A stretch of DNA of 64,000 nt from Drouetiella sp036703255 (GCA_036703255.1 DATNPL010000227.1:61807-125806); one strand, 5' to 3'. Counted from the first letter of the stretch, positions 1 through 9,138 are shown. Numbers and translations are program-made. The notes: generated from the letters alone by a model not told the origin.

Positions 1-2
1 TT

Positions 3-674
3 CACATCATTGACTTGGTACAGACTGCACAGCTCATGGATGCAGCCTATAACTACTTGCGTAAGGCTTCCGAGCAGGGCAAGCGGGTTTTGTTTGTGGG
101 TACAAAGCGGCAGGCAGCAGGCATTATCGCCCAGGAGGCGCTGCGCTGTGGTTCCTACTACGTCAACCAGCGCTGGTTGGGCGGTATGCTCACCAACTGG
201 CTGACTATCAAAACACGAGTCGATCGCCTCAAAGAACTAGAGCGTCGTCAAGAGACGGGTGCCCTAGACCTACTGCCTAAGAAAGAGGCCGCCGTGCTGC
301 GCCGCGAGTTGGAAAAGCTGCAAAAGTATTTGGGCGGCATCAAAGGCATGCGCAAAGTACCCGATATCGTAGTGATTGTTGATCAACGCCGGGAATACAA
401 TGCGGTACAGGAATGCCAAAAGCTAAATGTGCCGATCGTTTCGCTGCTAGATACCAACTGTGATCCCGATACCGTTGATATTCCGATTCCAGCCAACGAT
501 GATGCGATTCGCTCAATCAAGCTAATCGTCGGACGGCTCGCAGATGCAATCTACGAAGGTCGTCATGGTCAGCTCGAAGCTGAGGAAGAGTACGACGATT
601 ACGAAGTCGCAGACGAAGATTATGTCTTCGATGAAGCAGACTTCCCCCCCGAAGAAGAAGAGGCAGCTAAATAG
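3..674 (+). CDS. rpsB: 30S ribosomal protein S2 (5' end outside window)
   Basis: C-terminal part of ribosomal protein S2, which binds 16S rRNA in the small subunit head and is needed to bring S1 to the ribosome. The frame is open to the left edge and reads HIIDLVQTAQ before residues typical of the family, so the true start lies upstream of the window. Family signatures visible are FVGTKRQA, the RWLGGMLTN block, and PDIVVIVD followed by the PIVSLLDTNCDPD stretch. The last 35 residues form an acidic tail rich in Glu, Asp and Tyr, common in cyanobacterial S2. tsf follows 219 bp downstream on the same strand, the usual rpsB-tsf order. Confidence 0.97.
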   Translation, partial: HIIDLVQTAQLMDAAYNYLRKASEQGKRVLFVGTKRQAAGIIAQEALRCGSYYVNQRWLGGMLTNWLTIKTRVDRLKELERRQETGALDLLPKKEAAVLRRELEKLQKYLGGIKGMRKVPDIVVIVDQRREYNAVQECQKLNVPIVSLLDTNCDPDTVDIPIPANDDAIRSIKLIVGRLADAIYEGRHGQLEAEEEYDDYEVADEDYVFDEADFPPEEEEAAK

Positions 675-711
675 CAGCTTAGGATCGCACACAAAATAAA
701 ACCGGATAGGT

Positions 712-737
712 TTGGAGGTGCCGCGCGGCACCTCCAA
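712..737. repeat. 26-bp perfect palindrome between rpsB and tsf
   Basis: The arms ttggaggtgccgc and gcggcacctccaa are exact reverse complements with no loop. The arm is nearly identical to that of the hairpin at 29361-29393 (ttgggggtgccgcgc), which carries an extra TTC tip, so the two look like copies of one element. It may act as an attenuator or terminator between rpsB and tsf, but no T-run follows. Confidence 0.8.
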
Positions 738-893
738 GCTATTCCAGATTAAGTAATTTGTGATCTTAAACAGCAGGGCAAAGGATTCACAGGAGGGATG
801 AAGCCCACAATTGAGCGCTTCATTCCTCGCCGTTGATCCATATCCCTATATCCTAGATTCAGACCCCAAACCTAGAGACACAGGACTAAAGCA

Positions 894-1664
894 ATGGCGG
901 AGATATCGGCAAAGCTTGTGAAGGAGTTGCGCGATAAGACTGGCGCAGGAATGATGGACTGCAAGAAAGCCCTTGCGGAATCCGAAGGTGACGTAGAAAA
1001 AGCGATCGAATGGCTGCGCCAGAAGGGGATTACTTCGGCAGGTAAAAAAGCCGGAAAAGTGACCGCTGAAGGCTTGGTGGGCAGCTACATCCACACGGGC
1101 GGCCGGGTTGGCGTTTTGGTCGAAATTAACTGCCAAACAGACTTTGTTGCCCGCAACGAGGCATTTCAGAGCTTGGTCAGAGACATTGCCATGCAGATTG
1201 CTGCTTGCCCCAATGTCGAATACGTCAAGATTGAAGACATTCCTCCCGATGTCGTCACCAAAGAAAAAGAGATCGAGATGGGCAAAGATGATTTGTCCAA
1301 TAAGCCTGTCAACATTCGCGAGAAGATCGTGGAAGGCCGGATCGACAAACGCCTCAAAGAGATGGCGCTGCTCGATCAGCAGTACATCAAGGATCAGAGC
1401 ATCACGGTGGCTGAACTGGTGAAGCAAAAGGTAGCCAGCCTGGGTGAAAACATCCAGGTGCGCCGCTTTGTTCGCTTCGTTATGGGCGAAGGCATTGAGA
1501 AGCAAGAGGAAGACTTTGCAGCAGAGGTTGCAGCTCAAACTGCGGTGAAAGAAGCAGCTCCTGTCGCTGAAGCCCCTGCTGAAGCGCCTGTAGCCGCAGC
1601 GCCTGCCGCTGAAGCCGAAAAGTCTGACAAGTCTGATAAAAAGTCCAAGAAATCTAAGAAATAG
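894..1664 (+). CDS. tsf: Translation elongation factor Ts
   Basis: EF-Ts is the guanine nucleotide exchange factor that recycles EF-Tu-GDP in the cytoplasm. The N-terminal UBA-like domain begins AEISAKLVKELRDKTGAG and continues MMDCKKAL; the exchange motif TDFVARN lies at residues 82-88, followed by the core domain ending around residue 205 (RRFVRFVMGEG). At 256 residues the core is of usual length, with an added tail of about 50 residues made of Ala, Pro and Glu and ending in alternating Ser/Lys (KSDKSDKKSKK), a low-complexity extension seen in some cyanobacterial EF-Ts. The start ATG at 894 directly gives the conserved N-terminus. It sits downstream of rpsB with a palindrome in the spacer. 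Confidence 0.97.
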   Translation: MAEISAKLVKELRDKTGAGMMDCKKALAESEGDVEKAIEWLRQKGITSAGKKAGKVTAEGLVGSYIHTGGRVGVLVEINCQTDFVARNEAFQSLVRDIAMQIAACPNVEYVKIEDIPPDVVTKEKEIEMGKDDLSNKPVNIREKIVEGRIDKRLKEMALLDQQYIKDQSITVAELVKQKVASLGENIQVRRFVRFVMGEGIEKQEEDFAAEVAAQTAVKEAAPVAEAPAEAPVAAAPAAEAEKSDKSDKKSKKSKK

Positions 1665-1688
1665 TTGACGGTTCTTGAGAGCATAGCT

Positions 1689-1772
1689 CTTAGAGGATAT
1701 TTGAAAGGCGATCGGTTGTGATTTTAGACACCTGCCGATCCCCCCTAGCCCCCCTTAAAAAGGGGGAATTGG
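1689..1772 (+). repeat. Truncated copy of the 51.6-kb MITE
   Basis: This stretch matches the left half of the element at 51612-51802 (agaggatatttgaaagg, then gatcggttgtgatttta, then the run of C ending cccttaaaaagggg), at roughly 80-85 percent identity by eye. No right terminal repeat follows, so this is a solo left end. Relative to it, the 51.6-kb copy has about 28 extra bases between the pyrimidine and purine arms of the inner hairpin. It lies in the 422-bp gap after tsf, which otherwise holds only nested short inverted repeats (1830-1838 with 1910-1918, and 1845-1852 with 1869-1876) and no gene. Confidence 0.7.
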
Positions 1773-2086
1773 TTCTAAGCGCCCTGTTGCTAACCTATAT
1801 TTTTTGGCATTGCTGATGCTTTTCGTAAGGGTGTAGCGATGTCTCTGTGTAGGGGCAGTTTAATAGCTCTACACAGTCATACAAAAGTCAGATTAAGGCA
1901 AGCGCGTAGCGCTACACCTCATGGGTAATGGGTTATTGGGTCTGAGCATTGCTCGATCGCCAGCTCATTACCTATTTTTTATGGACTCTAGTTTTTGAGG
2001 CTGGACTCGCTATCCTAGAGTCTCACCCCCCTAGAGTCTGACCCCAGTGTCACGCCCTTCTTGCAAAAAATGGAACCCTAGATCGA

Positions 2087-3010
2087 ATGGTTAGACCCGT
2101 TGAGCAAATTGAGCAAGAAATCGCCAAGATTGATCAAGCCGTGGCTGCGATCGCTCAAGAGTTCCACGATACCTACAGACCCTATCTGGCAGCCTTGGGC
2201 AAGGCCGTGCGGCAGCAGTTGATCTTGGCTAGCTATCACCTCTGCACGCAGGGCTACCCAGAGCAGTTTTTGCAGCTTTCGCTCCGTCAGCGCCAAGACC
2301 TTCAGCAATCCTTGCAGCAGTTGGCTAAGCAAACTCAAATCCAGCTATCAGAACAACTCCAGCCTGTACGTCCTGAGCCTCCGGCGATCGAGCTAGAAAG
2401 CAAGCCGACCGATGAGCCAGAAACTGATCAAGCCTCCCATCCAGCGGCAGAGCCAGAAATAGATCAGGCGGTAGAGCAGGCAGCAGAGCCAGAAACAGAT
2501 CAGGCGATCGACTCACTCAATCCCTCTCCCTCAGACCTTCCCTCCCTCCCTCCCGCAGAATCGCCTGACTCCCCCATTACCCCTCTGGCTTTGGCGCATT
2601 GGCAAGAACAGCTAGAGCAAAATATTGCAGAACACCTGCAAAACCTTTCCCATGCCGCCAATTGCCTCTTGCAACAGGGAAAGATTCTGCCGAGTCAATT
2701 GCCTGAGCCAGTTTTAGAGGTAGCTTCTAGAGCCGATCTGGCCTCCGAAGTGGGAGTGAGTCCACCCAACCTGCTAAGTCTGCTGATCGAAAGTGACTCA
2801 GAAGACTCGACCTTGACCCAGCTCACCGCCATCCGACTACGTCTGTCAGAAATTGAGTTTAGCGACACTACCGTTGCGCGCTGGCGCTCTAAAGTTCGGA
2901 CTCTGATAGCGCAACTCAACAAGCTAGGGCGAGAATACCAGAAGCGTCAAAAGGAAAAAGCGATCGCCCAAGCGGAATTGGCATGGCGATCGAGCTGGTA
3001 CGAAGAATAG
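2087..3010 (+). CDS. Conserved cyanobacterial hypothetical, upstream of recG
   Basis: I do not recognise a named family. The 307-residue product has a helical N-terminal third (residues 1-100, rich in Gln, Ala and Leu, probably coiled coil), a central low-complexity acidic linker at about 100-175 with repeated AEPE.DQA units and Pro/Ser runs, and a second helical region at about 180-307 ending in a Lys/Arg-rich helix. There is no signal peptide or membrane segment, so it is probably cytoplasmic. It ends 40 bp before recG on the same strand and probably shares its transcript; a role with RecG in DNA metabolism is only a guess from position. Confidence 0.75.
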   Translation: MVRPVEQIEQEIAKIDQAVAAIAQEFHDTYRPYLAALGKAVRQQLILASYHLCTQGYPEQFLQLSLRQRQDLQQSLQQLAKQTQIQLSEQLQPVRPEPPAIELESKPTDEPETDQASHPAAEPEIDQAVEQAAEPETDQAIDSLNPSPSDLPSLPPAESPDSPITPLALAHWQEQLEQNIAEHLQNLSHAANCLLQQGKILPSQLPEPVLEVASRADLASEVGVSPPNLLSLLIESDSEDSTLTQLTAIRLRLSEIEFSDTTVARWRSKVRTLIAQLNKLGREYQKRQKEKAIAQAELAWRSSWYEE

Positions 3011-3050
3011 CGCCCTTTCACTTTTCCCCCCTCTGATTTCCCCCTCTGAC

Positions 3051-5573
3051 ATGGACTGGTTACGCCTGCAAAAAGCCCTCTCTGTCGAAGCCGAACGCGG
3101 CTTCAACGACTTGGTGGGCAGCCAGTATCGCTTTAGCGAATTCCTTAGCTTTAGTCTGGCGCAGCCACCCACCGAGCTAACGCAAGACGAACGATCGCGA
3201 TCGCAGGAAATATCCCAAGAGTTTACGCAGTACGCAGAACTCAGCTTTGCCGAGCGGCAGCACTTAGTCGCCGAAACCCGCCGCTTTATTTACCAAACTC
3301 GGAAGCATCTAGAGGAGCGATCGGCAGCGGATGCGAAAACCGATGAAGCGCAGGGGCAAGGGGGCAGTCCGGTGAGTTATGCATCGGCTGCTGCGAAAAC
3401 AGCGCAGAAGACCGCACAGAAGAAAGTGCCTCGAACGAAGCCGCTGGTGGAGCCAAAGAGCCGCGCTCCTGTAAAGCTTGATCAGGCTGTCACTTACCTG
3501 CCAGGAGTAGGGGTGAAAAATGCCGAGCGGTTGGCAAAGCTGGGGCTAAACACCGTACGAGATGTGCTGTATTACTATCCACGAGATCACATTGACTATG
3601 CCCGTCAGTTAAAAATTCGAGAGCTAGAAGCCGGAGAAACGGTGACGCTGGTGGCGACCGTGAAAAAATGCACCTGCTTCAACAGCCCCCGCAACACCAA
3701 GCTGACTATTTTTGAATTGCTGGTGCGCGACTCTAGTGGGCAGATGAAGCTGAGCCGATTTTATGCTGGCAGCCGCTATCAAAATCGCGGCTGGCAGGAG
3801 CAGCAAAAGCGGCTGTATCCCCCAGGGGCAACGATCGCCGCTTCGGGACTGGTGAAGCAGAGCAAATTTGGCATGACGCTCGACAACCCGCAGATTGAGG
3901 TGTTGGATCACTCCGGAGCCTCGATCGACTCGATGCAGGTGGGTCGGGTAGTGCCTGTGTATCCCCTCACGGATGGGGTGGGCGCAGATGTGGTGCGAAA
4001 GGCAGTCGTAGAAGCTTTACCTGCCGTGTCGCAATTGCAGGAGCCATTGCCGGATGGGCTGCGCGCCAAGTATGAGCTAATTGGCTTGCAGGAGGCGATC
4101 GCCCATATCCATTTTCCGCCCCATGCCGAGGCGCTGGCAGCAGCCCGACGACGGCTGGTGTTCGATGAGTTCTTCTATTTGCAGCTCGGCTTGCTAAAAC
4201 GCCGCATGACCCAGCGCCAGCAGCAAACCACGGCCAAGCTGGCTCCCACAGGAGAGTTAATTGAAGAGTTTTATCGGGTGTTGCCCTTTGAGCTAACCAA
4301 TGCCCAGCAGCGGGTAATTAACGATATTCTCACTGACATTCAAACCCCTACTCCTATGAATCGGCTGGTGCAGGGCGATGTCGGTTCGGGAAAAACCGTC
4401 GTGGCCGTCGTGGCGATCTTGGCAGCCATCCAGTCCGGTTTCCAGGCGGCATTAATGGCTCCCACAGAAGTGCTGTCAGAGCAGCACTACCGCAAGCTGG
4501 TGGGCTGGTTTAATCTGCTGCATTTGCCCGTCGAACTACTGACTGGCTCGACCAAAGTGGCCAAACGGCGGCAGATTCACGCCCAGCTTGCCACAGGCGA
4601 ACTGCCGCTGCTGGTGGGCACCCATGCGCTGATTGAAGATCCGGTGCAGTTTCAAAAGCTGGGGCTGGTAGTGATTGACGAGCAGCATCGGTTTGGGGTG
4701 CAGCAGCGCGCCCGCCTTCAGCAAAAGGGCGACTATCCGCATGTGCTGACGATGACGGCAACGCCCATTCCCCGCACGCTAGCGCTGACAATGCATGGCG
4801 ATCTGGAGGTGAGCCAAATTGACGAGCTGCCCCCTGGACGCAAGCCGATTCAGACTACGGTACTGTCGGGAGGCGATCGCCAACATGCCTATGACCTGAT
4901 CCGCCGAGAAATTGCCCAGGGTCGCCAGGTCTATGTGGTGTTGCCGCTAGTGGAAGAGTCAGAAAAGCTGGATCTAAAGTCGGCGATCGAGGAGTATCAA
5001 CACCTGCAAGAGGGCGTTTTTCCAGAGTTTCGGGTGGGGTTGCTGCATGGGCGCATGAGTTCGGCAGAGAAGGACGAGTCTATTAGCCAGTTTCGGGATA
5101 ACCAAACTCAGATCTTGGTGTCTACGACAGTTGTGGAAGTCGGGGTCGATGTGCCAAATGCTTCGGTGATGCTGATCGAACATGCCGATCGCTTTGGGTT
5201 ATCCCAATTGCACCAGTTGCGGGGTCGGGTCGGTCGCGGCGGCGATCAGTCTTTTTGTCTGTTGATGAGCAGCTCGAAGTCGGAAACGGCAAAGCAGCGG
5301 CTTAAGGTGCTGGAGCAGTCACAGGATGGCTTTTTTATCTCGGAAATGGATATGCGATTTCGTGGCCCTGGTGAAGTGCTGGGCACCCGCCAGTCGGGCT
5401 TACCAGACTTTGCCCTAGCGAGCTTAGTCAACGATCAGGATGTGCTGGAGGTGGCGCGAGAAGCGGCAGAAAAGCTGATCGCCATTGATGCAACTTTAGA
5501 ACGCTGGTCGCTGATGCGATCGGAATTGGAGTATCGGTATCAGCGACTCATGGGTGGCACGATTCTGACTTGA
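3051..5573 (+). CDS. recG: ATP-dependent DNA helicase RecG
   Basis: RecG remodels stalled replication forks and Holliday junctions. The 840-residue product carries an N-terminal extension of about 140 residues relative to E. coli RecG (693 aa), as is usual in cyanobacteria. A helix-hairpin-helix-like LPGVGVKNAERLAKLG lies near residue 147, the OB-fold wedge domain at about 195-290, then the SF2 helicase core: Walker A GDVGSGKT at 442-449, DEQH at 543-546, TATPIPRTL shortly after, LLHGRM and the VVEVGVDVPNA motif, and the QLRGRVGRG motif VI. All key helicase residues are present. It is probably cotranscribed with the upstream hypothetical gene. It converges with the SnoaL-like gene 47 bp downstream. 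Confidence 0.97.
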   Translation: MDWLRLQKALSVEAERGFNDLVGSQYRFSEFLSFSLAQPPTELTQDERSRSQEISQEFTQYAELSFAERQHLVAETRRFIYQTRKHLEERSAADAKTDEAQGQGGSPVSYASAAAKTAQKTAQKKVPRTKPLVEPKSRAPVKLDQAVTYLPGVGVKNAERLAKLGLNTVRDVLYYYPRDHIDYARQLKIRELEAGETVTLVATVKKCTCFNSPRNTKLTIFELLVRDSSGQMKLSRFYAGSRYQNRGWQEQQKRLYPPGATIAASGLVKQSKFGMTLDNPQIEVLDHSGASIDSMQVGRVVPVYPLTDGVGADVVRKAVVEALPAVSQLQEPLPDGLRAKYELIGLQEAIAHIHFPPHAEALAAARRRLVFDEFFYLQLGLLKRRMTQRQQQTTAKLAPTGELIEEFYRVLPFELTNAQQRVINDILTDIQTPTPMNRLVQGDVGSGKTVVAVVAILAAIQSGFQAALMAPTEVLSEQHYRKLVGWFNLLHLPVELLTGSTKVAKRRQIHAQLATGELPLLVGTHALIEDPVQFQKLGLVVIDEQHRFGVQQRARLQQKGDYPHVLTMTATPIPRTLALTMHGDLEVSQIDELPPGRKPIQTTVLSGGDRQHAYDLIRREIAQGRQVYVVLPLVEESEKLDLKSAIEEYQHLQEGVFPEFRVGLLHGRMSSAEKDESISQFRDNQTQILVSTTVVEVGVDVPNASVMLIEHADRFGLSQLHQLRGRVGRGGDQSFCLLMSSSKSETAKQRLKVLEQSQDGFFISEMDMRFRGPGEVLGTRQSGLPDFALASLVNDQDVLEVAREAAEKLIAIDATLERWSLMRSELEYRYQRLMGGTILT

Positions 5574-5620
5574 TTGGGGCGATCGTTTCCCACCCCAATA
5601 CAGGACAATACGCTACGGCT

Positions 5621-6073
5621 TTATTTCAGAATGAGCGGCGTTAGAACAGGAGCCATCAGCATTTCAAACTCCAGGTTAGTTGCACTCACCACATTTTCGA
5701 CAATCTTGCCATCCCGAAGCCGCATGACATGAGTTTCGATAAAGGTGACATCTCGCTGGGTTGCAGCCACACCAAAGAAAGGCTTCGCGTGCTTTTGTAC
5801 CGATCGAAACCGAACCACCACGCGATCGCCTGCCGCAAACATGTCTTCGATCGTCATCTCTAGTCCCGCCAAGGGAGGAAACGCATCGAAGAAAGCGCTG
5901 AATACCTGCTTATAGGCTTCTCGTCCATCAATAGGGCCATCAGGTTTCAGCCCGGTAATGGCCTGGATATTTTCATCCAACACATCTGCCGCCACAGACA
6001 TATCGCCTTTACCCAAAAATTGCTCAACAAAGATACGAGCGATCGCCAAGTTTTGTTCTTCAATTGCAGTCAT
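5621..6073 (-). CDS. SnoaL-like ester cyclase / NTF2-fold protein
   Basis: A 150-residue protein of the SnoaL-like polyketide cyclase (ester cyclase) group, small alpha+beta barrels of the NTF2 fold. Visible features are the N-terminal helix, GREAYKQVFSAFFDAFP, the IEDMFAAGDRVVVRF strand pair and the terminal RDGKIVENVV motif. The substrate cannot be told from sequence. An AGGA ribosome-binding site lies 8 bp upstream of the ATG at 6073. It begins 28 bp after the SDR gene on the same strand, so the two form an operon, likely under control of the divergent LysR gene at 7033. Confidence 0.8.
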   Translation of the reverse strand: MTAIEEQNLAIARIFVEQFLGKGDMSVAADVLDENIQAITGLKPDGPIDGREAYKQVFSAFFDAFPPLAGLEMTIEDMFAAGDRVVVRFRSVQKHAKPFFGVAATQRDVTFIETHVMRLRDGKIVENVVSATNLEFEMLMAPVLTPLILK

Positions 6074-6101
6074 TGTTTTTTCCTACCGGAGCTGTGTTGA
6101 T

Positions 6102-6845
6102 TTACCAGGAGAGTGCGATCGGGCCACCCAACCGCCGCATTTCTGCAAAAAACTGACCTTGAGCGCCGCCCTCTGGCAGCGTAGCCAAATACAGGGCAGT
6201 CTCCGCGCCCTCATCGGCGGTAAACGGCGCGTCAGATCCCCCCATGTCGGTTTTCATCCAGCCAGGAGAGTACGAATTCACCAAAACATTGCTGCCCTGA
6301 AGCTCTTTGGCCAAAAGCGTCGTCAGGCCATTTAACCCCGCTTTTGAGAGGCGATAGGAAGGAGCTAACGGATAGTAATCACTCCCCATCAGCGATAGAG
6401 AAGCCATCTCAGTCGAGACATTGACAATTCGACCGTAGTTTTGCGCCTTCATCAACGGCACCAACGCCTGCGTTATCCGGGCAACCGCCATAACGTTTGT
6501 CACCCAGGTGTCTAGCAGGGTTTCCAGTTGCACAGTCAGCAAGCTTGCCTCTTCGGGCTGTTGGGTCGGGTTTACCCCCGCATTGTTGACCAAGATATCA
6601 ACCCTGCCATAGGTCTGCTGCAACCAAGCCGTAAACTGCTGAACGCTCTCGTCGCTCGTCACATCTAGCGGGTGAAAGTCCACTGAGAGGTTTTCTTCTG
6701 AGAGTCGTTGCTGAGCCGTCAGGCCATCTTGGGGCTTACGGCTCGTCAACACCACCTGAGTTCCTTCATGCTGCGCTAGCTGACGGGCGATCGCGTAGCC
6801 TAACCCTTTATGGCTTCCCGTAATTACGGCAACTCTTTGCGTCAT
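6102..6845 (-). CDS. SDR family NAD(P)-dependent oxidoreductase
   Basis: Classical short-chain dehydrogenase/reductase of 247 residues. The cofactor motif TGSHKGLG lies at residues 9-16, LVNNAG at about 84-89, the catalytic Ser precedes, and YRLSK (YxxxK) lies near 163-167, followed by a SPGWMKTDMGG loop typical of plant/bacterial carbonyl-reductase-like SDRs. Arg follows the Gly-rich segment (TSRKPQ at the end of beta-2), which favours NADPH. The substrate is unknown. First gene of a two-gene operon with the SnoaL-like gene and divergent from the LysR regulator at 7033; this head-to-head layout is typical for LysR-controlled enzymes. Confidence 0.93.
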   Translation of the reverse strand: MTQRVAVITGSHKGLGYAIARQLAQHEGTQVVLTSRKPQDGLTAQQRLSEENLSVDFHPLDVTSDESVQQFTAWLQQTYGRVDILVNNAGVNPTQQPEEASLLTVQLETLLDTWVTNVMAVARITQALVPLMKAQNYGRIVNVSTEMASLSLMGSDYYPLAPSYRLSKAGLNGLTTLLAKELQGSNVLVNSYSPGWMKTDMGGSDAPFTADEGAETALYLATLPEGGAQGQFFAEMRRLGGPIALSW

Positions 6846-6887
6846 GGTGGCTCAACCCTAATAGTTTGTTAGGCATTGCTTTATGGG

Positions 6888-6946
6888 GGGATGAATTTTT
6901 GTTGGAGAGGGGCGCTCCGCGCCCCTCTCCAACAAAAATTCATCCC
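6888..6946. repeat. Perfect 28-bp inverted repeat hairpin, tip TCC
   Basis: Left arm 6888-6915 and right arm 6919-6946 are exact reverse complements (arm begins gggatgaatttttg, ends ggggcgc) around a three-base TCC loop. It sits in the spacer between the divergent SDR and LysR genes, so it is not a simple terminator for either. It belongs to the hairpin family described in the findings, with tip gcgcTCCgcgc. Confidence 0.9.
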
Positions 6947-7032
6947 AGAAATCAGCAACGCCATTTACTACACCGTCACTGTAGCAACCCTTAAACTATG
7001 AGGAAAGACAATATTTCAGATAAATAGTATCA

Positions 7033-7950
7033 ATGAAATCGATAAGTTTAGCCGCGATCGATCTTAACTTGCTGGTTGCCTTTGAAGCGCTAATAGAGCA
7101 GCGCAGCGTCACGAAAGCTGCCGAACAGCTACAAATTGGTCAGCCTGCCATGAGTGCCGCCCTTAGCCGCTTGCGGCTGTTGTTTGAAGATGAACTGTTT
7201 GTGCGCTTGGGGCGGCAAATGCAGCCCACCCGAAAAGCCCAGGCGATCGCTCCCGGAATCTTTGCGGCACTGCAACAGATTCGCCAAACCCTGAACTCTA
7301 GCCAAGCCTTTGAGCCAGCCTCTAGCGATCGCACCTTCGCCATTGGCAGTTCGGACTATACGAGCTTTGTTTTGGTGCCGCCCTTGCTAGCGTTGAGTCA
7401 ACAAGCCGCACCATCCATCAACTTCCGTATGATTGGCTTCGAGAAGGACAGCATTGAAGATTTGCTGGCTCAAGGCTCGATCGATGTGGCGTTGGGAGTT
7501 TTTCCCAATCCGCCTCGGCAAACGCAAGGGCAGCCTATTTTTGAAGAGCGGTTTGTGGGAATTGCCCGTCAAGGACACCCGGCTCTTGAGCAAGGCACCA
7601 TGAGCCTAGCAGCATTCACCCAGCACGCTCATGCCCTCACCACCTTGCGGCGAGATACCACCGGAGAGATTGACAGGATTCTGCGTGAGCAAGATTTAGA
7701 GCGCCGCCTTCTTCTCACCACGCCCCATATGCTGGTTTTGCCCTTTGCGATCGCCTCCAGCAATCTGGTCGCAGCAATTCCCAGCCGCATTGCGCTCCGC
7801 CTAGCGTCAGCCTGCGATTTAGCCATTTTTGAGCTGCCCATCCCAACAAAGCCCTGGGTGGTTTCTATGCTGTGGGGCACCTTAAGCGATCGCGATGCGG
7901 CAAACTGCTGGCTACGAGAAGCGATTACCACCATTTCCGGCATGGCCTAA
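7033..7950 (+). CDS. LysR family transcriptional regulator
   Basis: A 305-residue LysR-type regulator. The winged helix-turn-helix occupies residues 1-65 (DLNLLVAFEALIEQRSVTKA, then LQIGQPAMSAALSRLR, then LFVRLGRQMQPT), followed by a linker helix and a periplasmic-binding-protein-like effector domain from about residue 95 to the end. The sequence resembles the NodD/LinR-like branch (DLNLLVAFEAL opening). It is divergent from the SDR/SnoaL operon and is its likely regulator. It converges with menB, with only 8 bp between the stop codons. Confidence 0.92.
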   Translation: MKSISLAAIDLNLLVAFEALIEQRSVTKAAEQLQIGQPAMSAALSRLRLLFEDELFVRLGRQMQPTRKAQAIAPGIFAALQQIRQTLNSSQAFEPASSDRTFAIGSSDYTSFVLVPPLLALSQQAAPSINFRMIGFEKDSIEDLLAQGSIDVALGVFPNPPRQTQGQPIFEERFVGIARQGHPALEQGTMSLAAFTQHAHALTTLRRDTTGEIDRILREQDLERRLLLTTPHMLVLPFAIASSNLVAAIPSRIALRLASACDLAIFELPIPTKPWVVSMLWGTLSDRDAANCWLREAITTISGMA

Positions 7951-7958
7951 GGGAAGCT

Positions 7959-8789
7959 CTAGGGCAACCAGGGATATTGGCGAAAATCGGGCGATCGCTT
8001 TTCTAGAAACGCCTGTTTGCCTTCAGCTCCTTCTTCGGTCATGTAGTAGAGCAGCGTGGCGTTTCCGGCGAGTTCCTGAAGTCCAGACTGACCATCGCAG
8101 TCGGCGTTAAAAGCAGCCTTGAGGCAGCGAATAGCGATCGGGCTTTTCTCTAAGATTTCCCGCGCCCACTGAATGCCCTCGGCTTCGAGTTGGGCAATAG
8201 GTACCACGCAATTGACTAGCCCCATTTCTAGCGCCTGCTCTGCATTGTATTGACGGCAGAGATACCAAATTTCTCTGGCTTTTTTTTGCCCAACAATTCG
8301 TGCCATATAGCTAGCGCCAAAACCACCGTCAAAACTGCCAACTTTAGGCCCCGTTTGGCCAAAAATGGCGTTATCGGCAGCGATCGTCAAATCGCACAGC
8401 AGATGCAGCACATGTCCGCCGCCAATGGCATAGCCCGCCACCAGCGCAATAATCACCTTGGGCATAGAGCGAATCAGCTTCTGCAAATCCAGCACGTTTA
8501 GCCGAGGTACGCCTTCCTCATCGACGTAGCCGCCATGCCCCCGCACGCTTTGATCGCCGCCAGAGCAAAAAGCATGGGTTCCATCCGGGTGAACAGCTCC
8601 TGTCAGCAGCACCACACCAATGCGGGGATCTTCGCGGGCGTTGATGAAGGCGTCGTATAGCTCAACAACCGTCTTGGGACGAAAGGCGTTGCGCTTGAGG
8701 GGACGGTTGATCGTGATTTTGGCGATGCCGTCGGCTTTGTGGTAGAGAATGTCTTCGTAGGTTTTGGCTTCGTTCCAGTCGAGGAGCAT
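7959..8789 (-). CDS. menB: 1,4-dihydroxy-2-naphthoyl-CoA synthase
   Basis: MenB, a crotonase-fold enzyme, closes the ring of o-succinylbenzoyl-CoA to make 1,4-dihydroxy-2-naphthoyl-CoA in phylloquinone/menaquinone synthesis; in cyanobacteria phylloquinone serves photosystem I. The 276 residues match the family length. Diagnostic stretches are FRPKTVVEL, CSGGDQSVRG, GYAIGGGHVLH, and GQTGPKVGSFDGGFG followed by ASYMARIVGQKKAREIW. The E. coli-like GQTGPKVGSFDGG segment suggests the bicarbonate-dependent type I MenB (inference from family knowledge). Other men genes are not in the window. A small membrane protein lies 73 bp upstream on the same strand. Confidence 0.97.
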   Translation of the reverse strand: MLLDWNEAKTYEDILYHKADGIAKITINRPLKRNAFRPKTVVELYDAFINAREDPRIGVVLLTGAVHPDGTHAFCSGGDQSVRGHGGYVDEEGVPRLNVLDLQKLIRSMPKVIIALVAGYAIGGGHVLHLLCDLTIAADNAIFGQTGPKVGSFDGGFGASYMARIVGQKKAREIWYLCRQYNAEQALEMGLVNCVVPIAQLEAEGIQWAREILEKSPIAIRCLKAAFNADCDGQSGLQELAGNATLLYYMTEEGAEGKQAFLEKRSPDFRQYPWLP

Positions 8790-8862
8790 GGATCAGAGGA
8801 GGAAGGACGAAGCTCATTATCCTCAGCAATGGGTTCCCGTTACAACCTGCCGATGCGCGCAG

Positions 8863-9138
8863 TTATCGATCGCGGCTAGTCGTCAGAGCAGTAATCACCA
8901 TGTAGGCAACACCCGCCGCCAGCCCAATTTGCCAAGCGTGAGGCACCAACACATATCTCACCCAATAGCCAAAGCTATTGGCGATCGCAGCAACAGACGT
9001 TAGCCCCCAACCCAATGCCTGGAGAAGAAAGTAGCAAATCGCAAAGATTCCAGCCGCGCGAACAAAGGGGTTATTGAACATGATGACTTGGATAGCGAAA
9101 ACAACAGTGAATGAATTGATCTGTCTCAGGTAAGCCAT
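8863..9138 (-). CDS. Small hypothetical membrane protein
   Basis: A 91-residue protein with two or three hydrophobic stretches: residues about 10-22, 27-50 (AAGIFAICYFLLQALGWGL) and 66-84 (WQIGLAAGVAYMVITAL). No family recognised. An internal start at the Met of MFNNPF would remove the weakest hydrophobic stretch and is possible. It lies 73 bp ahead of menB on the same strand and could be cotranscribed; nothing in the sequence connects it to quinone synthesis. Confidence 0.6.
   Translation of the reverse strand: MAYLRQINSFTVVFAIQVIMFNNPFVRAAGIFAICYFLLQALGWGLTSVAAIANSFGYWVRYVLVPHAWQIGLAAGVAYMVITALTTSRDR

Noticed and set aside
846..1538. Long minus-strand ORF opposite tsf
   Set aside because: It is the antisense of the firmly identified tsf gene; codon pattern and lack of a known family mark it as a shadow.
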